From: Chitinophaga agri
Lineage (GTDB): Bacteria; Bacteroidota; Bacteroidia; Chitinophagales; Chitinophagaceae
Length of the DNA: 64,000 nucleotides
Direction of reading: 5' to 3'
Assembly (NCBI RefSeq): GCF_010093065.1
Contig: NZ_CP048113.1
Location: 7,210,001 to 7,274,000, forward strand
The translations under genes and the position numbers were made by a program. Shown here in pieces: positions 43,807 through 53,081 of this stretch (within the stretch, counting starts at the first letter, position 1; each line of letters starts with the position of its first letter). A model generated the notes under the pieces. It was not told the origin of the DNA. It did no database searches and was given only the letters and a program-made list of their open reading frames with translations.

Positions 43807-45183
43807 GTGTCCTATCAACACACCATACATTATAAGACTTATCAGTTCAATGACCTGCGTACATTGCTGGCAAAGGCGACACCGTTCCGTTCGGGAGATG
43901 CATTAGCCGGACTGGCTGCAACGACGTACGAAGAGCGGGTGGCGGCACAAATGACACTGGCGGATGTACCGCTAAAGACGTTTCTGCACGACGCTATCAT
44001 CCCTTATGAAAAGGATGAAATTACGCGCCTGATCATTGATTCACATGACGGGGCCGCATTTGCGCCGGTCAGTCATTTTACTGTAGGAGAGCTGCGCGAC
44101 TGGTTGCTGAGTGACGCCGCGGATACGGTTACATTACAGCAGCTATCTCCCGGACTTACACCTGAGATGGTCGCTGCTGTGTCCAAACTAATGCGCAACC
44201 AGGATCTTATCAGTGTCGCACAGAAATGTGAAGTAGTGACGCGCTTCCGGAATACCATTGGTCTGAAAGGCCATCTCTCTGTACGACTGCAGCCTAATCA
44301 TAATACGGACGATCCGAAAGGTATCGCAGCGAGCATCATAGACGGACTGCTATATGGTAGTGGTGATGCCGTGATAGGGATCAATCCGGCTACTGACAGT
44401 CCGCAGGCAGTGGTACAGTTACTGCGGATGCTCGATCAGCTGCGGGAGCAGTTTGACATTCCCACACAGTCCTGTATATTATGTCATGTCACCACTGCTT
44501 TGCAGATCATCCACCAGGCGCCTGTAGACCTTGTATTTCAATCTATCGGCGGGACGGAAAAAACAAACAGCAGTTTCGGTGTTCAGCTTAAACTCTTACA
44601 GGAAGCACATGAAGCGGCGTTATCACTGAACAGGGGCACTGTTGGTAATAACGTGATGTACTTTGAGACAGGACAGGGTAGTGCACTGTCGGCCAATGCG
44701 CATGAGGGAGTGGATCAGCAGACGTGTGAAGTGAGGGCTTATGCGGTGGCAAGAAAGTTCTCGCCACTGCTGGTGAATACAGTCGTAGGTTTCATCGGAC
44801 CGGAATATCTGTTCGATGGTAAACAGATCATCCGTGCAGCATTGGAAGATCATTGCTGTGGTAAGTTACTGGGACTGCCTATGGGAGTGGACATCTGTTA
44901 TACCAATCATGCAGAAGCAGACCAGGATGATATGGATAATCTGCTGACATTACTGGGTGTGGCGGGTTGTAACTTTATCATGGGTGTACCGGGAGCCGAC
45001 GACATTATGCTGAACTATCAGTCCACTTCTTTTCATGATGCGCTGTACGCAAGAAAAGTACTGGGATTGAAGCCGGCGCCGGAGTTTGACGCGTGGTTAC
45101 AACGGCAGGGCATTATGGATGCCCGCGGACAATTACAGCAGGTTGGCAAGGCACATCACTTATTAAGTTATCAGGCAGGATGA
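43807..45183 (+). CDS. eutB: Ethanolamine ammonia-lyase large subunit EutB
   Basis: EutB with EutC converts ethanolamine to acetaldehyde and ammonia using adenosylcobalamin. The 458-residue product matches the usual length of about 450. Family landmarks are YQFNDLRTLLAKATPFRSGDALAGLAA at the start, FETGQGSALSANAHEGVDQQTCEVRAYA around the active-site Glu, and a C-terminal GVPGADDIMLNYQSTSFHDAL. Two weak starts are possible: GTG at 43807 (MSYQHTIHYK, preferred by similarity of the opening) and TTG at 43798. The gene overlaps eutC at ATGA. No EutA reactivase and no shell-protein genes are present, so this is the simple cytosolic form. Confidence 0.93.
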   Translation: MSYQHTIHYKTYQFNDLRTLLAKATPFRSGDALAGLAATTYEERVAAQMTLADVPLKTFLHDAIIPYEKDEITRLIIDSHDGAAFAPVSHFTVGELRDWLLSDAADTVTLQQLSPGLTPEMVAAVSKLMRNQDLISVAQKCEVVTRFRNTIGLKGHLSVRLQPNHNTDDPKGIAASIIDGLLYGSGDAVIGINPATDSPQAVVQLLRMLDQLREQFDIPTQSCILCHVTTALQIIHQAPVDLVFQSIGGTEKTNSSFGVQLKLLQEAHEAALSLNRGTVGNNVMYFETGQGSALSANAHEGVDQQTCEVRAYAVARKFSPLLVNTVVGFIGPEYLFDGKQIIRAALEDHCCGKLLGLPMGVDICYTNHAEADQDDMDNLLTLLGVAGCNFIMGVPGADDIMLNYQSTSFHDALYARKVLGLKPAPEFDAWLQRQGIMDARGQLQQVGKAHHLLSYQAG

Positions 45184-45962
45184 GTAACATACAACATCAG
45201 CATACCGTAAAGGAAGACCCCTGGTCTTCACTGAAGGCATTCACCTCAGCGCGTATTGCCCTGGGTAGAACGGGTACGGCTATTCCACTTAAAGAAGTGC
45301 TTGCTTTTAAACTGGCACATGCGCATGCAAGAGACGCCGTTTATTCCCGGTTGGATAATAATCTGTTACTGGAAGAATTACATGCATCGCTCTTGCCTGT
45401 ATTACTATTACACAGCAGTGCTGCGGACCGCCATGAGTATTTACAGCGCCCGGATAAGGGCCGCCGTCTTGATCAGGAAAGTATAGCTACGTTGCAGGCA
45501 CAACCGGATGCCTTTATGCACCGGGATGTGGCGATCATTATTGCAGATGGTTTGTCGGCTACAGCTATAAATATACATGCTGTTCCGTTTCTTAATCACT
45601 TATTGCCGTTGCTGAAGGCAGCCGGGATATCAGTAGCGCCGGTCTGTCTGGCGGAGCAGGCGAGGGTTGCCATTGGTGATGAGATAGGAGAACGGCTACA
45701 GGCAAAGATGACACTGATGCTGATAGGAGAAAGACCGGGCCTGAGTGCGGCTGATGGTATGGGGGCCTATATTACTTTCAATCCACGTACAGGCAATACA
45801 GATGAAGGGCGTAACTGCGTATCCAATATCAGGCAGGATGGTTTACAGTATATTCCTGCAGCCGGAAAGATCTGTTATCTGTTACAGGAATCACTGCGGT
45901 TGCAGTTGTCAGGGGTGGCATTGAAAGATAACTATGAAGACCCGTCACTGCTGACAGCATAG
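45180..45962 (+). CDS. eutC: Ethanolamine ammonia-lyase small subunit EutC
   Basis: Start at 45180, overlapping the eutB stop (ATGA), gives MSNIQHQHTVKEDPW; the longer frame into eutB is not needed. The 260-residue protein has the EutC marks: FTSARIALGRTGTAIPLKEVLAFKLAHAHARDAV, DVAIIIADGLSATAI, IGERPGLSAADGMGAYITF and GNTDEGRNCVSNI. It forms the cobalamin-binding alpha/beta partner of EutB. The close coupling fits their fixed stoichiometry. It is the last gene of the module, which consists of regulator, permease, eutB and eutC. Confidence 0.93.
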   Translation: MSNIQHQHTVKEDPWSSLKAFTSARIALGRTGTAIPLKEVLAFKLAHAHARDAVYSRLDNNLLLEELHASLLPVLLLHSSAADRHEYLQRPDKGRRLDQESIATLQAQPDAFMHRDVAIIIADGLSATAINIHAVPFLNHLLPLLKAAGISVAPVCLAEQARVAIGDEIGERLQAKMTLMLIGERPGLSAADGMGAYITFNPRTGNTDEGRNCVSNIRQDGLQYIPAAGKICYLLQESLRLQLSGVALKDNYEDPSLLTA

Positions 45963-46040
45963 CACCGGGCTGATACTATATTTATTTTTTCTGATATTAT
46001 TTTAAAAAAATTATACTTTGTGCGCCATTCCCAATATCTG

Positions 46041-46598
46041 ATGACGCACGACGGATACCATATCTCTGCAGAAGAAGCCACTGAAGCCCTCCGTAGCCGT
46101 GATGCCGATGTCTTCCGGAACATTTACAATGCCTATGGCGAGGAATTGTACCTGCTGGCTTATCGCTGGGTCAGAGATCATGACCTGGCTAAGGAAGTTG
46201 TGCAAGGTCTGTTCACGCACTTATGGGAAAAGGGACCAGCGCTAACGATCACGGGTAACCTGCGGCATTATCTGTACCGTGCCGTTTCCAACAGAAGCAT
46301 TAACGAACTGAAACGGACGTCCCGGCACGTGAGTGACGAAGCCTTACAATGGCAGGCGGACGAATCCTCTTTGCATGATGTTACAGATCATTTATTATTG
46401 CAGAAAGAGATAATACGGTTATTGCAGGCACTGGCCCCGCGCTGCCGGGAGATCTTTATGCTCAGCCGTTTCGACGGGCTGGAACCTGCGGCTATTGCAG
46501 AGAAACTGGGTATCACATTGAATACCGTGTATTTCCAGCTGGCAGTTGCCCTGAAGCATCTGCGTACACATCTGCTGAATGGAAAAAAACTGGAGTAG
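46041..46598 (+). CDS. RNA polymerase sigma factor, ECF family (FecI-like)
   Basis: A 185-residue sigma factor. Region 2 is FRNIYNAYGEELYLLAYRWVRDHDLAKEVVQGLFTHLWEK and region 4 is LLQALAPRCREIFMLSRFDGLEPAAIAEKLGITLNTVYFQLAVALKHLR. Start at ATG 46041 (MTHDGYH) is preferred over GTG 46020, because TATACTTTG (46013-46021) looks like the promoter box and would cover the earlier codon. With the FecR and SusC genes just downstream it forms a cell-surface signalling unit: substrate at SusC releases the sigma through FecR. About 45 nt separate it from fecR. Confidence 0.9.
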   Translation: MTHDGYHISAEEATEALRSRDADVFRNIYNAYGEELYLLAYRWVRDHDLAKEVVQGLFTHLWEKGPALTITGNLRHYLYRAVSNRSINELKRTSRHVSDEALQWQADESSLHDVTDHLLLQKEIIRLLQALAPRCREIFMLSRFDGLEPAAIAEKLGITLNTVYFQLAVALKHLRTHLLNGKKLE

Positions 46599-46643
46599 GC
46601 ATCAAAGAAACGCGGCATTGAATTGTCGTAATATGTATAAGTA

Positions 46644-47558
46644 ATGAATAAGAAGGACGTAACGGAATTTGTCATTGATTGTCTGACAGATGCCGGCAAC
46701 ACAGACAAGCAGGCTGCATTACAAAGATGGTTAGCGATGTCGGAAGACAACCGCACCCTGTATGCGGAACTGAAGCATCTCTGGGAAGCCGCCGCAGCTG
46801 TCCCTCCTGTACCTTTTGATACAGCTGCTGGCTGGGAAGAACTGGCCGCGGGTATCCGGATGACGGCTCCTGGAAAACGTATCTTCCCCTGGAAAGCTGT
46901 AGCAGCAGCTGTATGCCTGTCGCTGGCAGGCGCTGGCAGCTGGTGGTGGCAGTCCACAGCTGCCGTCTGGAAAGTCTATGTAGCCCGTGACATAGAAAAG
47001 GATAGCCTGTTATTGCCTGATGGCTCTCTTGTTTACCTCAAACCAAACACTTCGCTGCAATACAAACAACCTTTCACCGAACGTACGGTAATGATGCTGA
47101 CAGGAGAAGCTTATTTTGATGTCGTAAGCGATCCGCAGCGCACTTTTACGGTGCAGGCAAAGGAGGCTACACTCCGGGTGTTAGGCACTGCTTTCAATAT
47201 CCGCATGGATGATCAGCAAACGGAGGTCATCGTTTTTCAGGGAAAAGTGAGTGTGCAGCAGCAGGGCGCGCAACTGGTACTGAACAGCGGAGATGGAAAT
47301 AAAGGTGTGCTGGACCAGTCGGCCGGCATTATCACACATCCACAGGGAAATTACAGCAATCAGTGTGTATGGGCTACCCATGACCTGTCCTTTGAAAATC
47401 AGGAGGCGGTGATAGTTGCCAGCACTATCGCGGCATACTATGGCATCCCGGAAATAAAAATTGCCGAAAATCTGAAACATAAACGTATTACCTTACGGCT
47501 GCATAAAATGCCGGTCGAACAAGCGCTCGAAATACTGGCAGCCGTTTTAGAAGAATAA
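46644..47558 (+). CDS. FecR family anti-sigma factor
   Basis: A 304-residue membrane protein. An N-terminal cytoplasmic part (1-90) is followed by one transmembrane helix (about 92-110, AVAAAVCLSLAGAGSWWW). The periplasmic FecR domain shows KDSLLLPDGSLVYLKPNTSLQY, MLTGEAYFDVVSDPQRTFTVQA and LRVLGTAFNIRMDD. A C-terminal DUF4974-like end is AENLKHKRITLRLHKMPVEQALEILAAVLEE. It should hold the upstream ECF sigma inactive and receive a signal from the STN domain of the SusC protein encoded 19 nt downstream. Confidence 0.93.
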   Translation: MNKKDVTEFVIDCLTDAGNTDKQAALQRWLAMSEDNRTLYAELKHLWEAAAAVPPVPFDTAAGWEELAAGIRMTAPGKRIFPWKAVAAAVCLSLAGAGSWWWQSTAAVWKVYVARDIEKDSLLLPDGSLVYLKPNTSLQYKQPFTERTVMMLTGEAYFDVVSDPQRTFTVQAKEATLRVLGTAFNIRMDDQQTEVIVFQGKVSVQQQGAQLVLNSGDGNKGVLDQSAGIITHPQGNYSNQCVWATHDLSFENQEAVIVASTIAAYYGIPEIKIAENLKHKRITLRLHKMPVEQALEILAAVLEE

Positions 47559-47577
47559 CTGATCTCCATTAACCCAC

Positions 47578-50500
47578 ATGAAGGTCCTGCCCACTTTAGG
47601 TCTCCTCGTCATTTCCATGTTAGCTTCCCTGACGGGAATAGCGCAACCGCTCCCATTCATGCAGCAGCCACTGGATGTTAAGGTAAAACGCATGCCTGTG
47701 GTACAATTCATGAAATGGATCACGGCCCGGACAGGCGCTTCCTTTGCCTACCCCAACGAGGTGGTGGAAGGGCACGCCCCTGTTACCATGGAAGGATCGC
47801 ATATAACGGTACAGGTTATGCTCGAACGTATCTTTCCCCCGGCACAATATGATATCAGGACCATTGGTCAGCAGATTATTATCCGCTTCAGAAAACAGCC
47901 GTCTGCTGTCACAGATACAGCACAACCAACCCGTATGCTGCAGATGAATACCGTGGTGGTAACTGCGCTGGGCATCAGGCGTCAGCAGCATACGCTGGGA
48001 TATGCGTATGCGGAGGTCAGGGGAAATGAGCTCACGGCAGCCCGGGATATCCATCCCCTGAACACATTGAGCGGGAAGGTGGCCGGACTGGATGTTAGCC
48101 CGGTGAACAGTGGTATGAGCGGTTCCGTGAGACTGACCCTGCGGGGGATGAGATTACTGGGCGCGAATAATCAGCCACTGCTGGTGCTGGACGGGATTCC
48201 TGTTAATAACTCCTCTCCCGGACAGGCAGAACGCTACGGTGGTTATGACCTGGGTGATGGTACTGCCATTGTCAACCCAGATGATGTGGAAACAGTCTCA
48301 ATACTCAAAGGAGGGGCTTCCGCGGCTTTATATGGCAGTCGTGCCGCAAATGGTGTCCTGCTTATCACTACGAAAAAGGGAGTCGCCAAAGGGCTGGAAG
48401 TAGCCTTTATGTCGAACGTTGGGCTGGAGCAATCAAACGATCCCTATCATTTCCAGGAAGAATATGGAAGTGGTCGTGATGGTATGCTACCGGTCGATGC
48501 GGCCGCGGCCCGCTGGGTTTCACAGTACAGCTGGGGACCTAAGATGCATCCGGATTCCCTGGTATGGCTGTGGAATGGGCAGCAGGTACCCTATGTCAAT
48601 GCCAGGCATACCATCAACCATTTCTTTCGCCAGGGGTTCAGGAGCACACATTCCCTCTCGGCATCAGCCGGCAGTGAAAACCTCCGTGTCCGGCTGTCCT
48701 ACACCAATACCCGTTCAAAAGACATCCTGCCGGAAAGTGATCTGCAGCGACACCATCTTTCCACCCGGATCACTGCAAACCTGACCAGGCGACTGGAAGC
48801 AGATGCGCGTTTTTCCTGGTTGCACGAACAGGTAGGTAACCGTCCGGCATTATCTGATAATCCCAACAATGTTGGGTATGTGCTTTCCGGTCTGGCAGCG
48901 AATATTGATCCTGACTGGCTGCAGGTTTACAAAGACACTGCAGGCCGCTATATCAACTGGAATAACAATGGATATCAGGTCAATCCCTACTGGGCTGTCC
49001 ATGAACAACCGAATAACAGCCAGCAGGACCGGCTCCATGGTTTCCTGCTGCTGAAATATAAACTAAGTCCGGACCTTGCTGTACAGCTACGCACGGGTGT
49101 TGACCATACTGCCTTCACCTTTCAGGAGTTGATGAATTACTACACGCCTGTCAATCCATTGGGCGCCATCAATGTGAAAGACCGGCGGTTATCAGAGATC
49201 AACGCTGACCTGTTGCTCACCTACTCCCGTCGTTTGCATCAGTTAGGGATCACTTTGAACGCAGGTGCTATCCGCATGGATTATTATGAACGCGTGCGTA
49301 ATATGACGGGCAGGGAAATGATACAACCCGGTAACAGAGGCGTTGAGAACTTCGGTACCCGCATGCGTACCGAGATGGTATTGCGGAAGCGTACCAATTC
49401 ACTTTACGCCTCACTCGACATAGCTTACAAACGGTTGTTGTACCTGTCCCTGACCGGCCGGAATGACTGGTCATCCACTTTACCTGCTGACCACAACGCG
49501 TATTTCTATCCTTCTGCATCGGCCGCTTTTCAGTTCACAGAACTGCTGAAGGATAAGCGGGTCCTGTCTTTCGGCAAGTTGCGGGTATCTGTAGCACAGA
49601 CCGGGACGGACGCGGCGCAGCCTTATCTGCTGCGGCTGAGTTATAGCCATAACCCGGACATCCCCCGTATCAAAGGATATTCTATTGGTGGTGTAGCGGT
49701 AGACCATGTACCTTTTGCTGATCTGCGACCAGGGGTCAGCAGGGGATATGAAGCCGGTGTCGATCTCGCTTTTTTTAATCACCGCATGGGTCTCGACGCG
49801 ACGTGGTATCAATCCAATACACGTGATCAGGTACTGAATGCGCCGGTATCCATCACTACGGGTTATACCAGTGCGGTGATCAACTCAGGTAATATCCGGA
49901 ACAGGGGCGTAGAGATAGGTCTGACGCTTATACCCATTGCAGGTAAAGCGTTCAACTGGGAGACCCGTTTTATTTTTTCCCGTAACAGTAATCGTATACG
50001 CTCTCTGAATACGCTGGTCTCACCCTATTATACGATGTCCGTTGCAAGATGGGGAAATGCCTCTATCGTGGCAAAGGAAGGTGCTGCGTATGGTATGATC
50101 AGTGGCAGGCATTTCCTGCGGGATGCGCAGGGCCGGATGGTGCTGGATGTTAATCATCTGCCCAGATATACTGCAACGGACAGTTACCTGGGTAATAATC
50201 AGTATGACTGGACGGGGAGCATCACCAACAGGGTGTCTTACAAACGGTTCAGTGTAACATGCCTGCTGGATGTGAAATATGGTGGTAATATCTTTTCCAT
50301 GACCAATCTCCTGGCCTATGCCAATGGCAGGCAGCGTGGTACGCTGGCCGGCAGGCAGGAATGGGCACGCTCAGAGCAGGAACGGATCAGTGCGGGGAAA
50401 AGGCCGGAAGAGTGGACGCCTACCGGCGGATTGCTCATACAAGGGGTGCAGGCAGCTACGGGGAATGCGGTGAGTGCGTATGTGAATCCGCAGGCCTACT

Positions 50501-50778
50501 GGACCCGCGTGTCAGATAATATCCCGGAAGCATTTATATATCCTGCTACGTTCGTCAAATTGCGGGAGGCACACCTGGATTACCGCCTGCCGCGCTTTCA
50601 TCATCGCTTCCGCGAGGCGATGGTTTCCCTGACCGGCAGGAACCTGCTTACATTGTACAAAGCGGTGCCGAATATCGATCCTGAATCAGGTTATAATAAC
50701 ATTACTGCGCAGGGACTGGAATATGGCTCCCTGCCCATGAGAAGATCTTATGGTGTGAAATTCTCTGTCCAATTTTAA
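47578..50778 (+). CDS. SusC/RagA family TonB-linked receptor with STN domain
   Basis: A 1066-residue outer-membrane protein. Signal peptide about 1-22. An STN domain follows (about 28-105, QPLDVKVKRMPVVQFMKWITARTGASFAYPNEVV), which is the part that signals to FecR. The usual CarboxypepD-like domain between STN and plug seems absent: a short linker leads straight to MNTVVVTALGIRRQQHTLGYA. The SusC plug has GKVAGLDVSPVNSGMSGSVRLTLRGMRLLGANNQPLLVLDGIPVNN and VETVSILKGGASAALYGSRAANGVLLITTKKG. The barrel ends YGVKFSVQF. Paired with the SusD gene 3 nt downstream it should import a glycan or other oligomer. No hydrolase lies in this unit. Confidence 0.92.
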   Translation: MKVLPTLGLLVISMLASLTGIAQPLPFMQQPLDVKVKRMPVVQFMKWITARTGASFAYPNEVVEGHAPVTMEGSHITVQVMLERIFPPAQYDIRTIGQQIIIRFRKQPSAVTDTAQPTRMLQMNTVVVTALGIRRQQHTLGYAYAEVRGNELTAARDIHPLNTLSGKVAGLDVSPVNSGMSGSVRLTLRGMRLLGANNQPLLVLDGIPVNNSSPGQAERYGGYDLGDGTAIVNPDDVETVSILKGGASAALYGSRAANGVLLITTKKGVAKGLEVAFMSNVGLEQSNDPYHFQEEYGSGRDGMLPVDAAAARWVSQYSWGPKMHPDSLVWLWNGQQVPYVNARHTINHFFRQGFRSTHSLSASAGSENLRVRLSYTNTRSKDILPESDLQRHHLSTRITANLTRRLEADARFSWLHEQVGNRPALSDNPNNVGYVLSGLAANIDPDWLQVYKDTAGRYINWNNNGYQVNPYWAVHEQPNNSQQDRLHGFLLLKYKLSPDLAVQLRTGVDHTAFTFQELMNYYTPVNPLGAINVKDRRLSEINADLLLTYSRRLHQLGITLNAGAIRMDYYERVRNMTGREMIQPGNRGVENFGTRMRTEMVLRKRTNSLYASLDIAYKRLLYLSLTGRNDWSSTLPADHNAYFYPSASAAFQFTELLKDKRVLSFGKLRVSVAQTGTDAAQPYLLRLSYSHNPDIPRIKGYSIGGVAVDHVPFADLRPGVSRGYEAGVDLAFFNHRMGLDATWYQSNTRDQVLNAPVSITTGYTSAVINSGNIRNRGVEIGLTLIPIAGKAFNWETRFIFSRNSNRIRSLNTLVSPYYTMSVARWGNASIVAKEGAAYGMISGRHFLRDAQGRMVLDVNHLPRYTATDSYLGNNQYDWTGSITNRVSYKRFSVTCLLDVKYGGNIFSMTNLLAYANGRQRGTLAGRQEWARSEQERISAGKRPEEWTPTGGLLIQGVQAATGNAVSAYVNPQAYWTRVSDNIPEAFIYPATFVKLREAHLDYRLPRFHHRFREAMVSLTGRNLLTLYKAVPNIDPESGYNNITAQGLEYGSLPMRRSYGVKFSVQF

Positions 50779-50781
50779 CCA

Positions 50782-52317
50782 ATGCTGATGAAACGATACC
50801 GTTGGTGTATATACTTATTATTCCTGGGGCTCTCTGCCTGTACCGCAGGATTTGAAGAGATCAATACTGATCCCCGCAGGACAGACAGTGTCCCCCCGGG
50901 TGATCAGCTGACAGCTGCCGCATACTTTATCAGTGGAGGCAGGGAGATGGGATATCCGAATCTTTACCTGTTTCAGCCCATGGTGCAATACGTGAGTGGT
51001 GCACCCGGCATGCGGGCAGGCGGGAAGTACATACTGAATGAATTTTACAACAACTGTATGTGGGATAATCTGTATGGTAAAAGTGTCAAACAACTGGCCG
51101 ACCTGCTGGTCAGGCAAAAGGATAATACGGAGATGGTGAACTACCGGGCAGCAGCTCGCGTGCTGAAGGTATATGTGTTCTCGCTGCTTACAGATACTTA
51201 TGGTGATATTCCTTATTTCGGTGCGGGACAGGCATGGTATGGCAAGAACTATACACCTGCTTATGACAGACAGGAAGCTATCTACCTGGATTTCTTTAAA
51301 GAGCTGCGGGAGGCAGTCATGCAGTTTGATGCCACAAAGGCGCCAATAGATAACGATATCCTTTACAGCGGTAATATCGGTAAATGGAAGCGCCTGGCAG
51401 GTTCGTTGTGGTTACGGTTGGCAATGCGGCTGACCAAAGTAAATCCGGTGATCGCACGTGAGCAGGTACAGGCAGCGTATACGTCGGGCGTGATGCAGGA
51501 GTCGCAGGACAATTTCCGGATGCTGCATGATGATTATGCCTATCCTGATCTGAGGGGAAATGGCTATGCACAGGCATTGCTGGAAGATAATGTTTACCAG
51601 TGGGCCAAAGGATGCCAGACGTTTGTGGCGTATCTGAAGGCAGCGCGGGACCCGCGCTTGCCCATTTTTTTTGCTAATCAGGATGCAGACGGAAATGATA
51701 TTACAACGGTGACTAACTACCTGGCGATTGCACCGGGATCATACTACTGGGATGATGAACAATCTTATACCAGTCCTTCAGGCGTGGTGGTTCCTGCTGC
51801 CAATAAATACTGCCTGCTGAACCAGCCGTTTCGCCACTTGTCTACCCCGTTCCTGCACCTCGGCTATGCAGAGGTATGTTTCCTGCTGGCGGAAGCGGCC
51901 GCCAGGGGATGGGTACCTGATGTGGCCAACCATCGCTATCAGGAGGGGATCAGGGCCGCGATTGATCAGCTGAAATTATACCCGGAGATCCCTTACATTT
52001 CCGAAGCTGCCATCAATGCTTTTGTCAATGCCCATTCCCTGACGCCCGGCAAGGAAATAGAACAGATCAATTTACAGAAGTGGGTAGCCCTGTTTCCCAA
52101 CGGATTTGAAGCCTATGCCAATCAGCGACGCAGCGGTTATCCGGTACTGGAAGCGATAACAGATAACGGCACCGAATCTGAAACAAACGGGGTGGTGCCC
52201 CGCCGCTTGTTTTATCCGGCCATGGAAGCGTTCAGTAATACCAAACACTACCAGGAAGCCCTTGACAGAATGGGCGGGACTGACGACTGGCTACACCCGG
52301 TGTGGTGGGACCGCTGA
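50782..52317 (+). CDS. SusD/RagB family outer-membrane lipoprotein
   Basis: A 511-residue lipoprotein: MLMKRYRWCIYLLFLGLSAC with lipobox LSAC (C20), then FEEINTDPRRTDSVPPGDQLTAA, the opening of SusD-like_2 proteins. TPR-like helical segments typical of SusD follow, including KVYVFSLLTDTYGDIPYFGAGQA, KWKRLAGSLWLRLAMRLTKVNP and LHLGYAEVCFLLAEAAARGW. It would form the lid of the SusC transporter at the cell surface and bind the ligand. ATG at 50788 is also possible. The stop is 2 nt from the end of a convergent, broken membrane gene. Confidence 0.92.
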   Translation: MLMKRYRWCIYLLFLGLSACTAGFEEINTDPRRTDSVPPGDQLTAAAYFISGGREMGYPNLYLFQPMVQYVSGAPGMRAGGKYILNEFYNNCMWDNLYGKSVKQLADLLVRQKDNTEMVNYRAAARVLKVYVFSLLTDTYGDIPYFGAGQAWYGKNYTPAYDRQEAIYLDFFKELREAVMQFDATKAPIDNDILYSGNIGKWKRLAGSLWLRLAMRLTKVNPVIAREQVQAAYTSGVMQESQDNFRMLHDDYAYPDLRGNGYAQALLEDNVYQWAKGCQTFVAYLKAARDPRLPIFFANQDADGNDITTVTNYLAIAPGSYYWDDEQSYTSPSGVVVPAANKYCLLNQPFRHLSTPFLHLGYAEVCFLLAEAAARGWVPDVANHRYQEGIRAAIDQLKLYPEIPYISEAAINAFVNAHSLTPGKEIEQINLQKWVALFPNGFEAYANQRRSGYPVLEAITDNGTESETNGVVPRRLFYPAMEAFSNTKHYQEALDRMGGTDDWLHPVWWDR

Positions 52318-52319
52318 TC

Positions 52320-52721
52320 TTACATGGTCTCCAGTTCCTCCGGATGTTTCGGCTTATACCAGCCGTAGTAGTAGGCCAGTATCAGTACGCCAGTCATAAA
52401 AGGGATCAGTGCCAGGTGTTTGTAGGTGATGGAACCGGTGACGATATTCGCATCAAAGTGCAGGAACTCACTGGCCATTCAATAGGAGTTAGCCATGATC
52501 CACACGGCAATTGCCAGATTGTGGCACAACTCGGACATGAATTGTCGTGTACGGTAAGCGATCACAAGTGCAATGATCAGTGTAGGGAATATCATCGCGA
52601 TACCGAGCGGTTTCCAGATGAGGCACCAGCCTATATCCTTCAGTAACCAGAAAACGATATGAAGATTTTCCATTTTCCGGTATTTCAACGGAATGCTGTA
52701 CACGGGAGTGTTTTCGGACAT
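52320..52721 (-). pseudogene. Small membrane-protein gene interrupted by an in-frame TGA
   Basis: From ATG 52721 the frame reads MSENTPVYSIPLKYRKMENLHIVFW and three hydrophobic helices, up to VWIMANSY, then TGA at 52479-52481. The same frame goes straight on for 51 codons (MASEFLHFDANIVTGSITYKHLALIPFMTG, VLILAYYYGWYKP) to TAA at 52320-52322. Without the stop it gives an intact protein of about 133 residues with four helices, and the second part has a helix and tail that fit the first. A TGG-to-TGA change (Trp) is the simplest cause. The codon after the TGA is ATG, so restart or two separate proteins is possible. Family name not known to me. Confidence 0.65.
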
Positions 52722-52742
52722 ATTTGATGTTGATTGTGCCGG

Positions 52743-52750
52743 CAAAAATA
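52743..52750 (-). promoter_or_regulatory. -7 box TATTTTTG upstream of the broken membrane gene
   Basis: TATTTTTG on the minus strand fits TAnnTTTG and lies 21 nt before ATG 52721, supporting that start over the in-frame ATGs at 52766 and 52763. Confidence 0.5.
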
Positions 52751-52813
52751 TAAAATCTGGCATCAATTGGTATAACTCTTGTATTAACCATTGCGGACCA
52801 AAAAAATTTAGCT

Positions 52814-53020
52814 ATGAAAAAAGCATTAATAGCCGCTTCCATTGTCGGCGCAGCAGCAGCAGGAGTGATCATTTACCTGACCCGTAACAAGAATGGCATG
52901 CAACGCCTCCTGGATGGTGCATCTTCCACCGCAGATGATGCCCGTCGTATGGCGAACCGCCATTTACGTAAAACACAGAAGAAAATTAACAATATGATAC
53001 ATGAGACAGCTGTGGAGTAA
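52814..53020 (+). CDS. Small single-helix membrane protein (YtxH-like)
   Basis: A 68-residue protein with one N-terminal membrane helix (ALIAASIVGAAAAGVIIYLT) and a basic amphipathic tail (NGMQRLLDGASSTADDARRMANRHLRKTQKKI). This resembles the YtxH/GvpP-like small stress-associated proteins of many bacteria in size and layout, by eye only. It is divergent from the broken membrane gene. An inverted repeat 17 nt beyond the stop may end the transcript. Confidence 0.65.
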   Translation: MKKALIAASIVGAAAAGVIIYLTRNKNGMQRLLDGASSTADDARRMANRHLRKTQKKINNMIHETAVE

Positions 53021-53037
53021 CTTTTTTGAGCAGGCCC

Positions 53038-53081
53038 TTTTACCGGGGGTAGTTAGTGTCATAGTTACTGCCCCGGTAAAA
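53038..53081. terminator. Possible terminator after the small membrane protein
   Basis: TTTTACCGGGG (53038-53048) pairs exactly with CCCCGGTAAAA (53071-53081) around a 22-nt loop. A weak T-rich stretch follows. Confidence 0.5.

Noticed and set aside
52479..52481. Selenocysteine or TGA recoding
   Set aside because: No selenocysteine insertion structure or selenoprotein context; TGA ends other genes in the window.
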